A stretch of DNA of 11,520 nt from an uncultured Ellagibacter sp. (GCA_934661105.1 CAKUIV010000060.1:1-11520); one strand, 5' to 3'. Positions 1 to 7,122 are shown, counted from the stretch's first letter. The notes: generated by a model not told the origin, from the letters alone. Made by a program: numbers and translations.

Positions 1-199
1 CGAAGCCGCTGACGCACGGGTCGTACACGATCATGAGTGTGCAGAAGGTGGGGACGAGCTCCACGACGCCTTCGATCGGGTCCGTCTCGAGGGTTTGGGC
101 GGCAGCGCGGATGATGCCGTTCGTCTCGACCGAGATGACGTGTGAGAATTCGAGGTTGATGGCCGAATCGCCGGCCACGGTTATGTCGAAACCTGCCAT
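1..199 (-). CDS. pxpB: 5-oxoprolinase subunit PxpB / KipI family, N-terminal fragment
   Basis: The gene runs off the left edge; 66 codons are visible from the ATG at 199. The protein begins MAGFDITVAGDSAINLEF and continues with ISVETN, GVVELVPTF and LMIVYDP. This is the N-terminal pattern of the KipI/allophanate-hydrolase-subunit-1 domain: G-D-x-A-hydrophobic near the start, then I-x-x-E-x-N, then G-hydrophobic-x-E-L-V-P-T-[FY] and Y-D-P. In characterised bacteria PxpB works with PxpA and PxpC to cleave 5-oxoproline to glutamate using ATP; the Bacillus homologue KipI inhibits the sporulation kinase KinA. PxpA and PxpC would be expected beyond the edge, so the enzymatic role is inferred from family only. 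A weak ribosome site (AGGGA) lies a few bases upstream of the ATG. It is divergent from the TauE/SafE gene, with 168 bp between the starts. Confidence 0.8.
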   Translation of the reverse strand, partial: MAGFDITVAGDSAINLEFSHVISVETNGIIRAAAQTLETDPIEGVVELVPTFCTLMIVYDPCVSGF

Positions 200-367
200 T
201 ATCCCTGCTTTTCTTCGCTTTTGTCGGGTGGAGTGGTTGTCCCAGCGCTTTGCGAGGCGCCTTTACGCTACCCTGCGAGGTGAAACGAGTTGTTGCACTG
301 GCAAGAATAGATGAGCTTAGGGGGCGCTGCCTCCGAGGCCGACGGTTTTCAAGGGATTTTAACATAG

Positions 368-1081
368 ATGGAAAAAGTGCTTTTCTCGGCGGCGTTCTTT
401 GTTGCCTATACGATACAAGCGGTCACCGGGTTCGCGGGGAACATCTTCGCGATGCCCGTCGGCACGCATGTGATGGGACTTTCGAGCTCCGTGGCGGTGC
501 TCAACGCGATGGGGTTCTTCGCGTGCGGCCTTCTCGCGGTCATCAACTACAAGCATATCCACTGGCGCGAGCTCGCGAAGATGACGCTCGGCATGCTCCC
601 GTTCCTCGTACTCGGCATCTGGCTCGACACCGTGCTGCCGCTTCCGGTGCTTCTGCGCATCTACGGCGCGATCATCGTGTTCATCGGCGTGCGCAACCTG
701 CTTTCGAAAGACCAGCGCTTCCTGCCGAAGTGGCTGCTCGCGCTCATCGTCGCGGCGGCGGGTCTTATCCAGGGCATGTTCGTGTCGGGTGGGGCGTTCC
801 TCGTCATCTACGCCGTGCAGAAGATCAAGGACAAGCAGCAGTTCCGCGCCACCTTGTCGGCGCTGTGGGCCATTCTGAACTTCCTGTACGCGATGCTCGC
901 GCTCTACCAGGGGCATTTCACCTCCGAGGTCGTCATGACGGTCGGCATCTGCATCCCGCTCGCGGTGGTCGCGACGTTTTTGGGTCAGGCGATCCAGAAG
1001 CGCATCAGCCAGGAGAAGTTCCTGAAACTCACCTACGTGCTGCTGCTTTTGGTGGGCGTGGTGCTTTTGGCCACGTCGTAG
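368..1081 (+). CDS. TauE/SafE (TSUP) family membrane transporter
   Basis: A 237-residue, very hydrophobic protein with about eight predicted membrane helices (roughly 5-30, 40-60, 72-88, 95-111, 121-150, 163-181, 189-209, 219-236). It shows the internal two-fold repeat of the family: a Q-x-x-T-G-F-x-G...P motif at 17-30 and a related G-L-I-Q-G-M-F-V-S-G-G-A-F motif at 132-144. TSUP proteins are typically about 240-270 residues and export or import sulfite, sulfoacetate, taurine-related compounds or other organic anions across the inner membrane. The substrate cannot be read from sequence. An AAGGGA ribosome site lies 11 bases before the ATG, a rather long spacing. It stands alone; no clear terminator follows, only a short GC hairpin (1132-1145) without a good T-tract. 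The nearby divergent PxpB gene makes an organic-acid substrate conceivable, but this is speculation. Confidence 0.85.
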   Translation: MEKVLFSAAFFVAYTIQAVTGFAGNIFAMPVGTHVMGLSSSVAVLNAMGFFACGLLAVINYKHIHWRELAKMTLGMLPFLVLGIWLDTVLPLPVLLRIYGAIIVFIGVRNLLSKDQRFLPKWLLALIVAAAGLIQGMFVSGGAFLVIYAVQKIKDKQQFRATLSALWAILNFLYAMLALYQGHFTSEVVMTVGICIPLAVVATFLGQAIQKRISQEKFLKLTYVLLLLVGVVLLATS

Positions 1082-1243
1082 CGGGTCGGCTGCGTCGCGG
1101 GCGGGTGGCGTTGGGCTGCAACGCTTTCGCCGGGCGGGCTCGCCCTAGCTCTTCGGGGCGATGTCAAGAGATTGACGGGGAGTGTCGCCCCTTTAGTCGT
1201 ACAATAGGCGGGAAAAGGTACGCTTCTGTGGAAGGGGTCAATC

Positions 1244-1690
1244 ATGCCTACCATTCATCTGTATCCGCGTATTTTCGCATCGCTCGATGGGGGAGCGACG
1301 CAGGAAATCGTCGCCCGTCGCGCCATCGCGATCGCCGAGGCCAACGAGGCCGACCTTCTGTTCGGGCATGTCGTCGACTCGGTGCCGTTCGAGGCGAACG
1401 GCGCCGACTTCGACGCTCTTTGCGAATCGCGCAAGGAGCAGATCGAGCAGGATCTGGCCGACGTCTTGGAAGAGGCTCGCAACAATCCGCACATCAAATC
1501 GGTCGAGCTGCGCGTTCGCGCAGGCCGCGTGACCGACACGCTTGCCGAGCAGCTCATCGAGCCGTTCCGCCCCGACCTTGTCATCTGCGGCGAGCGCGGC
1601 CTCACCAACATGCAGTACGCGTTCGTCGGGAGCGTCTCCAAGTTCCTTATCCGCACTGTCCGTTGCGACGTGCATGTCGTCAAAGCGTAA
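1244..1690 (+). CDS. universal stress protein (UspA family), ATP-binding type
   Basis: A 148-residue single-domain protein of normal Usp length. It opens with a beta-strand and acidic residue (RIFASLDGG) where the family has its nucleotide-contacting Asp. Near the C-terminus it carries the complete ATP-binding motif G-x2-G-x9-G-S (G116, G119, G129, S130), followed by the usual strand CDVHVVKA. Members with this motif bind ATP and act as cytoplasmic stress or energy-status proteins; the precise role is not predictable. A strong ribosome site (GAAGGGG, 1231-1237) sits six bases before the ATG. A TACAAT box at 1200-1205 is a possible -10, but the only nearby -35-like TTGACG (1172-1177) is 22 bases away, too far for a standard sigma-70 promoter. 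It is followed after 24 bp by the aminotransferase gene, so the two are probably co-transcribed. Confidence 0.88.
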   Translation: MPTIHLYPRIFASLDGGATQEIVARRAIAIAEANEADLLFGHVVDSVPFEANGADFDALCESRKEQIEQDLADVLEEARNNPHIKSVELRVRAGRVTDTLAEQLIEPFRPDLVICGERGLTNMQYAFVGSVSKFLIRTVRCDVHVVKA

Positions 1691-1714
1691 TCGAAGGTAG
1701 TAAGAAGGATTTTC

Positions 1715-2899
1715 ATGCTGAACAAACGAGCCACCGACCTCGGATCCGCCCCCAACAAGATTCGCGAGCTGTTCGCATACGGTCTTGCTCGCAAAGCCGA
1801 AATCGGCGAGGACAAGGTATTCGACTTTTCCATCGGCAATCCGAGCGTCCCGGCGCCCGACGCGGTCGCCTCGACCATTGCCGACCTCATCAAGGAGCCG
1901 CCGTGCGCACTCCACGGCTACACGCCGTCTCCCGGCGCCGACGGTCCTCGCAAGGCCGTGGCCGCCAATATCAGCCGTCGCTTCGGCATCGATGCCACGG
2001 CCGGTCAGGTTTACCTGACCGCAGGTGCCGCTGCCGGCCTTGCCATCTCCATTTACGCGATCACCAATCCCGGTGACGAGATCATGGTCGTGGCCCCGTA
2101 CTTCCCCGAATACGCTGTGTGGACTGAAACCGCGGGATGCACTTGCGTCGAGGTTCCCGCGCACGAGCCCGATTTCCAGATGGACATCGCCGCGATGGAA
2201 GCTGCGGTCACGCCGAAGACGGCGGGCGTCATCATCAACTCGCCGAACAACCCGGTCGGTGCCGTGTACACGCGTGAGAACATCGAGGCCCTCGCCGCGA
2301 TGCTTTCCCGCAAGGAAGAGGAATACGGGCATCCCATCTACCTCATCAGCGATGAACCGTACCGTGAAATCACCTATGGCGCCGACGTGCCCTACGTGCC
2401 CTGCTTCTACAAGCACACGATCGTGTGCTACTCGTACTCGAAGTCGCTGTCGCTTCCCGGCGAGCGCATCGGCTACATCTACGTGTCCGACCTTATGGAC
2501 AACGCCAAGGACGTCTACACCGCGGTGTGCGGCGCTGGGCGTGCGCTTGGCTTCATCTGCGCGTCGGTTTTGTTCCAGCGCGTGATGGAGCAGTGCGTGA
2601 ACGAGCCGTCCGACGTGGAGGCGTACCGCGCGAACCGCGAGCTTCTGACGCAGGGTCTTTCTGATCTCGGCTACGAATTCGTGGAACCCGACGGCGCGTT
2701 CTACCTATGGGTCAAGGCGCTCGAACCCGATGACGAGGCGTTCTGCGAGAAGGCGAAGAAGCATGAGCTTCTGCTCGTCCCCGCGACGTGCTTCAAGTCG
2801 CACGGGTGGGTGCGCGTGAGCTATTGCGTGCCGGCCGACGTCATCAAGCGCTCGATGCCGGCGTTCAAGGCGCTCATGGAAGAATACAAGGGGGAATAA
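1715..2899 (+). CDS. PLP-dependent aminotransferase, class I/II (aspartate aminotransferase-like)
   Basis: A 394-residue fold-type I aminotransferase of usual length. Visible landmarks are F-S-I-G-N-P at 38-43, Y-T-P-S-P-G at 69-74, N-S-P-N-N-P at 175-180 (PLP-contacting Asn), S-D-E-P-Y at 212-216 (Asp that pairs with the pyridine nitrogen, Tyr to the PLP oxygen), the Schiff-base lysine K243 in S-Y-S-K-S-L-S-L-P-G-E-R-I-G (phosphate-binding R251), and R368 in W-V-R-V-S-Y, which binds the substrate alpha-carboxylate. All catalytic residues are present, so the enzyme should be active in the cytoplasm. The amino-donor specificity (Asp, Ala or aromatic) cannot be told from sequence. The start is supported by an AAGGA ribosome site just upstream (GTAAGAAGGATTTTC before the ATG). 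It is the second gene of the unit begun by the Usp gene and is followed by a strong terminator. Confidence 0.93.
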   Translation: MLNKRATDLGSAPNKIRELFAYGLARKAEIGEDKVFDFSIGNPSVPAPDAVASTIADLIKEPPCALHGYTPSPGADGPRKAVAANISRRFGIDATAGQVYLTAGAAAGLAISIYAITNPGDEIMVVAPYFPEYAVWTETAGCTCVEVPAHEPDFQMDIAAMEAAVTPKTAGVIINSPNNPVGAVYTRENIEALAAMLSRKEEEYGHPIYLISDEPYREITYGADVPYVPCFYKHTIVCYSYSKSLSLPGERIGYIYVSDLMDNAKDVYTAVCGAGRALGFICASVLFQRVMEQCVNEPSDVEAYRANRELLTQGLSDLGYEFVEPDGAFYLWVKALEPDDEAFCEKAKKHELLLVPATCFKSHGWVRVSYCVPADVIKRSMPAFKALMEEYKGE

Positions 2900-2926
2900 G
2901 CAGACACCGTAAGCTGTCTCTTTAAG

Positions 2927-2985
2927 CCGAGGGGGTTTCGGGAGCGCCTGATTTCGGGTGCGACCTGAAACCCCCTCGGTGTTTG
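2927..2985 (+). terminator. rho-independent terminator of the Usp-aminotransferase unit
   Basis: A perfect 13-bp inverted repeat, CCGAGGGGGTTTC (2927-2939) and GAAACCCCCTCGG (2967-2979), can extend by a G-T and two G-C pairs. It encloses a loop of about 20-27 bases and is followed by the T-rich stretch TGTTTGTT. It begins 27 bases after the aminotransferase stop codon. The T-tract lies on the plus-strand side only, so it mainly stops rightward transcripts. Confidence 0.85.
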
Positions 2986-3133
2986 TTGAGCGGGGAAACG
3001 AGCCGCGATGTGCGGGGTCGCGGCTGCGATCGCGCACTTGGGGCGTCGTCTGAGGATGCGCCTATGCGGGCTCGCTGCGCTGCCTTTGGGAATGCGCCGC
3101 TTCAGACGTTGCGCACAAGGTAAGACACGGCTC

Positions 3134-4765
3134 TTACGAGGTGTACTTCTCCATGTAATCAAGGATTTCCTGGCGCGAATGAAGGCCCGTCTTCGCATAG
3201 ATGCGTTTGATGTGCGCATGCGCGGTGCCGGGGCTGATGTAGAGCTCCTCGGCCACGCGCTTCTGCGTCCATCCGAGGGCGTACAGGGCGAGCACCTCGA
3301 TTTCACGCTCGGAGAGAAGGAACTGCTTGCCGACCTCTTCGGCATTGTGGCGCATGGTCGCCTGTCTGATTTCGGCGAGGCTTTCGTGCTCGTCGAGGCC
3401 CATGATCTTCGCGACGGCATGCTTGCGCGATTCCTCGGCCTGACGCTGCTGCTCTTCGGGCGTTTCGGCTTCGAACTTTCGCACCTTCAGGAACTGCGTG
3501 AAGGTGACTTGCGTCGACAGCACGATCATGGCGAACACGAACGACAGCATGAGCAGATCGTTTTCCGAGATCAGGGGAATGCTCAGAAGCGCGATGCGCG
3601 CAACGGCGCGGCATCCCAGCCACACGATCCAGCCGCCGAGCGCGTAATAATAGGGGCATCTCCAGCCGTAGGTCATGAAGGCGATGATGATGTACCAGGT
3701 AAGCGCAACGAGAATCGCGTTCAGCGTGTCCGAGAGGACGGCGCCGATGTCGAGTGCGTCGGGGAAGGCCGAGTACAGGATAAGCGCGAAAACCGCGAGG
3801 GCTTCCAAGACGAGGAAGACGCCGACTGTCATGACGCGCTGGTATTGCTTCGACACCAGGTAGATGACAACGGCTGCGATTGCGATGGTGAGCACCGTCT
3901 GCGCGATACGCGTTGCCGGTGTGAAGAGGATCGGCGCGCCGTCAGGGTATCCTCGCAAAAAGCCGTCGGCCACCGCGAGCACGCCGATGCTCGCGGCGAT
4001 GGTAGTGAGAAACATCTTGCTCGACATGACGGTTTTGGTGAATCCGAAGAAATCCGAATCGCTCGAAAGCTCGGGGATGTCTTTCGCCAAGGGGCGCTTT
4101 TGGGACAGCTTCATGCAGGGAAACTGTCCCAAAACCAGTACAATCGCAATAAGGAGGGAAATGTCTCGCGGCACGATGGCCGTTATGTAGATGAAGATCT
4201 CGCTTACGATGAGCGCGCCGAAGGTGTAAATGACCGCGTTCAGGCTCGATGAGCCGCGCGCCTTCCGGAGCCAGTATGTGAGCGCGCCAAGGCCGCTGAT
4301 CGTGCAGAGAGCGCTCAGGAGAAAGTGCACCGAGAAGTGGCTCTCGAGCGAAACGAAGTCGAGCGAGAACATCCCGATAAGCGTCGTCGCTTCTACGAGA
4401 AACGAGCAGACGGCGATTTTCCATACTGTTTTCTTGTTGAGGTGGCAGTTGGTCGCGGCAATGAGGAGCACGAGCACCGCGAACACGGCGACGGCGACGA
4501 GCGTCGCTCCATCCGAGAAGAATCCCTCGTCAGTATGGCGGTAACTGCCGTAGCTGCCGACGATGATGCCCGTTCGGCCGAGCGCGAGACCGAGGATCGA
4601 CGGGAGAAGAACCCGATGCTTTTTCAACGCGTCGATGAAGGAGGGCGCGTCTTCTCCCGACGCCGTCGCCGAGCGTGCTACTCCGAAGAGCGGCTCGATC
4701 GCGGCTTCGGTTTTCCCGCTTTTCCATTCTGCTTCGGTTGCCGCGGTATCGGTTTTCGCCTCCAT
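3134..4765 (-). CDS. membrane-anchored LuxR-family transcriptional regulator (about 12 TM helices plus C-terminal HTH)
   Basis: A 543-residue protein. Residues 1-50 are soluble. Residues 50-425 hold about a dozen hydrophobic segments, resembling an MFS-like or sensor membrane domain, with short loops such as N-K-K and R-K-A-R-G. A charged linker (430-480, rich in E, Q and R) leads to a typical LuxR/GerE helix-turn-helix at 484-543: L-S-E-R-E-I-E-V-L at the start, T-Q-K-R-V-A-E-E-L-Y-I-S, then T-x3-H-I-K-R-I-Y and the terminal R-Q-E-I-L-D-Y. This one-protein membrane-sensor/DNA-binding layout is characteristic of Eggerthellaceae, which carry many paralogues, often beside the genes they control. 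No receiver or kinase domain is present, so the signal is presumably sensed by the membrane part (inference). The start has a strong ribosome site, GGGGAGGG, ending five bases before the ATG. It is divergent from the NifU-like gene across 195 bp, which suggests that operon as a target. No clear terminator follows the stop. Confidence 0.92.
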   Translation of the reverse strand: MEAKTDTAATEAEWKSGKTEAAIEPLFGVARSATASGEDAPSFIDALKKHRVLLPSILGLALGRTGIIVGSYGSYRHTDEGFFSDGATLVAVAVFAVLVLLIAATNCHLNKKTVWKIAVCSFLVEATTLIGMFSLDFVSLESHFSVHFLLSALCTISGLGALTYWLRKARGSSSLNAVIYTFGALIVSEIFIYITAIVPRDISLLIAIVLVLGQFPCMKLSQKRPLAKDIPELSSDSDFFGFTKTVMSSKMFLTTIAASIGVLAVADGFLRGYPDGAPILFTPATRIAQTVLTIAIAAVVIYLVSKQYQRVMTVGVFLVLEALAVFALILYSAFPDALDIGAVLSDTLNAILVALTWYIIIAFMTYGWRCPYYYALGGWIVWLGCRAVARIALLSIPLISENDLLMLSFVFAMIVLSTQVTFTQFLKVRKFEAETPEEQQRQAEESRKHAVAKIMGLDEHESLAEIRQATMRHNAEEVGKQFLLSEREIEVLALYALGWTQKRVAEELYISPGTAHAHIKRIYAKTGLHSRQEILDYMEKYTS

Positions 4766-4893
4766 GTCGTCCCTCCCCTCGAGTTTCGGCGTTGCTGGAT
4801 CTGTTTATGCGAAATAGCCTGGTTGGCGTGTGTTTATCCCTAAAGAGGGTATCGTCTCGTCTGAAAAAACGGCATCATCTTAACACGAAGCAA

Positions 4894-4955
4894 GAGTAAA
4901 AGGCATTTACTCAACTTGGCTTTACTTTGATATTAAAAAAATTAATCAGAGGGGG
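4894..4955 (+). promoter_or_regulatory. candidate operator/promoter region of the NifU-like operon
   Basis: The 195-bp divergent region between the LuxR-type gene and the NifU-like gene is AT-rich near 4880-4950. It contains a perfect inverted repeat GAGTAAA (4894-4900) / TTTACTC (4906-4912) with a five-base spacer, and a third near-copy TTTACTT at 4921-4927 in direct orientation. A TTGGCT (4916-4921, possible -35) lies within this cluster, with an A/T-only stretch (4931-4945) downstream that could hold the -10; the exact hexamers are ambiguous. The strong ribosome site AGAGGGGGAAG precedes the ATG at 4961. Regulation by the divergent LuxR-type protein is an inference from position and symmetry. 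Confidence 0.4.
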
Positions 4956-4960
4956 AAGCT

Positions 4961-5584
4961 ATGGGGGAAGGACGCGATATCTACAATGAACCGGCGGACC
5001 GCGCGCTCATTCGCACGGCCGATGTGTACCAAACCAATCTTGACGAAGGTGTTGCCGGGTATTCCGACACGCTGCTCTCGATCGTCGCCAATTTCACGAA
5101 CAGCGGCAAACCGGAGGGGTACAACGCCGAAGGAATGGTGGGCAAGTCGAAGCGCGGCGAGGTCGCGCTTCGATTGTTCGCCGTGGTGGGTGAGCCCGAA
5201 GACGGCGGCGAGCCTCGCTTTTTGAGGGCTGGCTTCAAGACGCGTGGATGTTTGGCCATGACGGCGTGCGCAAGCGTCATCTGCTCGATGATCGAGGGGA
5301 AAACGTTTTCGGAGGCGCTCGCCATCACGCCCGATGAAGTGCGCGACGCGGTCGACGGCGTGCCCTACGACAAGGTGCATACGACCGTTTTCGCCGTTGA
5401 GGGCGTGCGCTGCCTTGTGGGCGATTGGATGTACCGTTCGGGCGCCAAGCTGGCGGACCTTGACGAGAAGCTGCCATGCGATCAGAGCTCGGTGGCGTGC
5501 ATCATGTGCGAGCATTGCTCGCTGCGCGACACGCGACTCGACATGCTGGTCGATGAGGCGCGCGCGAAAGAGGCGGTTTCGTAA
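4961..5584 (+). CDS. NifU/IscU-like iron-sulfur cluster assembly scaffold protein, atypical ligands
   Basis: A 207-residue protein whose middle matches the IscU/NifU N-terminal fold. Y-S-D-T-L-L and F-T-N-S-G-K at 34-50 stand for the family's N-terminal helix and N-P-x-N-x-G. R-G-C-L-A-M-T-A-C-A-S at 95-105 matches G-C-G-x-A-I-A-S-S. G-K-T-F-S-E-A-L at 113-120 matches G-K-T-x-E-E-A-L, and K-V-H-T-T-V at 138-143 matches K-x-H-C-S. By this alignment only the second of the three scaffold cysteines survives (C97). The first is R65 (R-G-E instead of C-G-D) and the third is T141, with the neighbouring His kept (H140). Extra cysteines occur at 103, 108, 151 and 173, plus a C-terminal C-x2-C-x2-C (180, 183, 186). 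It may bind a metal or cluster differently, or have another role. The start has a strong GGGGG ribosome site. Its stop overlaps the next gene's start by one base (TAATG). Assignment to the fold is fairly secure; function is not. Confidence 0.8.
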   Translation: MGEGRDIYNEPADRALIRTADVYQTNLDEGVAGYSDTLLSIVANFTNSGKPEGYNAEGMVGKSKRGEVALRLFAVVGEPEDGGEPRFLRAGFKTRGCLAMTACASVICSMIEGKTFSEALAITPDEVRDAVDGVPYDKVHTTVFAVEGVRCLVGDWMYRSGAKLADLDEKLPCDQSSVACIMCEHCSLRDTRLDMLVDEARAKEAVS

Positions 5585-6840
5585 TGGTCGGGGAAGACGA
5601 GGTGCGCGACGCGAGCGTTGCAGCCGAAGAGGCGAATGAAGCTGCGCCCGACACGGCGATGGCGGAGTCTGCGGATGCGGCGGAAGAGGGGACTTCGGAC
5701 GCTGCAGGCGAGGTCTTGTCGCGTGGGAGCGAACCTGCTGGCGAATCTGCGGGCGAGCACGCTGCGTCTTCGGACGATGATGCGGTAGGCGAGGGCGCGG
5801 ATGCCCATGAGCCGACCGCCGAAGAGCGCGAGCTTGCCGAGAACAATGCGCTCGCCGACGTATTCGACGATGTTCGCAAGCAGTCGGCGGACAGCGCTCT
5901 CGTCACGCCCGATCGGTGGGTTGAGCAGGGGCTCGTTCCCGGTCATATGACGGCGGACGAGTTCGAGATGCTCGTGTACGAGTATTTGGAGAACTACCGG
6001 CGCGAGCACAAGGACGAGATCGAGCAGGAGAAGCGCGAGCGTGCGGCCAAACGCAGCTCGGTTCGCTCGGCAACGCGTGCGGTCGGCGTGCCGCCGAAGA
6101 TCCCCAATAGGCGTCTTGCCCAGATCGAGGCCGATGAGGAGGCCGCGGAGGAAAAGAAGGCCGCCGATAGCTCCGAGGCGGAAGGCGATCCGAAGGCGAA
6201 CGTGGCTGAGGCGCTCAAAGCCGATGGCGCATCGGTTTCCGAAGTGGTCGAGCAGCGGGAGGAAGCGCTGGCGCAGGATGCTCGAGTCGAGGTGGAGCCC
6301 GAAGAAGCTGAAGCTGCGTCTCCTTCTGCCGCCGACGATTCCGATGACCCGTTTGCGGGCTTGAGAATTCCCGACGGTTATAAGCTCGTCGAGCTGGAGG
6401 GCGAATACGTGCTCGTGCCCGACGAGGACGCGAAGCCTGCGCGCAAGGAGATTCGCTGCGAGCATATCGTGACGCTTGTCGGGCAGCACAGCTATTACCT
6501 GTACGACTCCGACTTGATGACGGATACCTATGCGCACTGGTCGTTTCTGTCTGCGGAGGATAACCCGCTTGCGACGTTCGTCGACTGCGTGCGCGAGGAG
6601 GGGCGTGTCTACCCACGCCCGCTTTCGGAGTCCGACCTGGCCAATGAGCCGTTTCGCATGAGCGCGAGCAAGGTCGAGGAAACGTGGGGCAAGCTCGTCG
6701 AGTCGGGAGAGTATCCCGACATCGAGCGCTGCGAGGCGTCGAACGGGGACGTGTACTTCTTCTCGACGCTGTACATGACGCGTACCCTCGCCGAATCGCT
6801 CGCCGAATACGAATCGGTCGAGCGCAAGGCCAACGTGTAG
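5584..6840 (+). CDS. unrecognised acidic protein coupled to the NifU-like gene
   Basis: I do not recognise this 418-residue protein. Residues 1-80 are low-complexity, rich in Ala, Glu, Asp, Gly and Ser, and strongly acidic. Residues 81-165 look helical: A-D-V-F-D-D-V-R near 91-98, then R-W-V-E-Q-G-L-V-P-G-H-M-T-A-D-E-F at 111-127, then a highly charged possible coiled coil at 133-160. A short basic stretch (161-178, P-P-K-I-P-N-R-R) precedes a second acidic, Ala/Glu-rich linker (181-256). From 257 on the composition becomes that of a folded domain, with aromatic-rich segments (S-Y-Y-L-Y-D at 303-308, Y-A-H-W-S-F at 316-321, D-V-Y-F-F at 389-393) and three cysteines (292, 335, 383). No signal peptide or membrane segment is seen, so it is probably cytoplasmic. 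It starts with ATG inside the previous stop (TAATG), which implies translational coupling and equal supply with the NifU-like protein. A hairpin terminator follows. It could be an adaptor or chaperone for that protein, but this is context only. Confidence 0.85.
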   Translation: MVGEDEVRDASVAAEEANEAAPDTAMAESADAAEEGTSDAAGEVLSRGSEPAGESAGEHAASSDDDAVGEGADAHEPTAEERELAENNALADVFDDVRKQSADSALVTPDRWVEQGLVPGHMTADEFEMLVYEYLENYRREHKDEIEQEKRERAAKRSSVRSATRAVGVPPKIPNRRLAQIEADEEAAEEKKAADSSEAEGDPKANVAEALKADGASVSEVVEQREEALAQDARVEVEPEEAEAASPSAADDSDDPFAGLRIPDGYKLVELEGEYVLVPDEDAKPARKEIRCEHIVTLVGQHSYYLYDSDLMTDTYAHWSFLSAEDNPLATFVDCVREEGRVYPRPLSESDLANEPFRMSASKVEETWGKLVESGEYPDIERCEASNGDVYFFSTLYMTRTLAESLAEYESVERKANV

Positions 6841-6850
6841 TGTGCGGAGT

Positions 6851-6884
6851 AATGGTGGGGGGCGTTGGCGCGCCCCACCATTTT
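6851..6884 (+). terminator. rho-independent terminator of the NifU-like operon
   Basis: A ten-base-pair perfect inverted repeat, AATGGTGGGG (6851-6860) and CCCCACCATT (6873-6882), has a 12-base GC-rich loop and a run of Ts (6881-6884) at the base of the right arm. It begins 10 bases after the stop codon of the acidic protein gene. Confidence 0.8.
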
Positions 6885-6993
6885 CACTCTATGTGGCGTT
6901 GGCGCATTTTCTTGTTGCTTTCGAATTAGATGCAGCTTTACCGCAGTTCTGATCGGCAACGCTAGGCGAGGAATGATTATCTATTTGAAGAAC

Positions 6994-7122
6994 AATTCAA
7001 GTGCGAGGGCATAAGCGTTTTAGCTGGGCAGCGTCAAAAAGTGTAACTTTGTGACCAGGTGTTTTTCAAAGCGCAAGGTGGTTTCTTTGCAAGAAGAATA
7101 TTCATACCCTCGCACTTGAATT
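6994..7122. repeat. 129-bp segment bounded by perfect 16-bp inverted repeats (MITE-like or structured element)
   Basis: AATTCAAGTGCGAGGG at 6994-7009 is exactly repeated in inverse as CCCTCGCACTTGAATT at 7107-7122, with 97 bp between them. The interior holds a further hairpin: 7033-7041 pairs with 7047-7055 (eight of nine positions pair, five-base loop). The outermost four bases of each arm, AATT, are self-complementary and could instead be a 4-bp target duplication around 12-bp terminal repeats. The rest of the gene-free stretch 6885-7259 shows no convincing reading frame on either strand, no tRNA-like structure and no clear terminator for the GtrA gene. The element may be a small non-autonomous mobile element, a structured RNA or an invertible segment. 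Sequence alone does not decide. Confidence 0.6.

Noticed and set aside
359..916. Long open frame on the minus strand opposite the TauE/SafE gene
   Set aside because: It is antisense to a clear membrane protein, rich in Arg, Glu and His as expected from a high-GC shadow frame, and has no recognisable motif.
250..2076. 608-codon plus-strand open frame spanning three genes
   Set aside because: It crosses the exporter, Usp and aminotransferase genes in another frame, is Arg/Ala-rich, and has no ribosome site; a high-GC artefact.
3001..3025. Hairpin AGCCGCGA / TCGCGGCT downstream of the LuxR-type gene
   Set aside because: A perfect 8-bp stem with a 9-base loop, but it is over 100 bases past the stop and only three Ts follow on the minus strand, so I do not call it a terminator.
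3008..4252. Long plus-strand frame opposite the LuxR-type regulator
   Set aside because: The minus-strand product has intact membrane helices and an HTH; this frame is highly charged and only its mirror image.
4928..4950. FNR-like site (TTGAT ... ATCA) before the NifU-like gene
   Set aside because: The half-sites are 13 bases apart instead of four, so it does not fit an FNR/CRP box.
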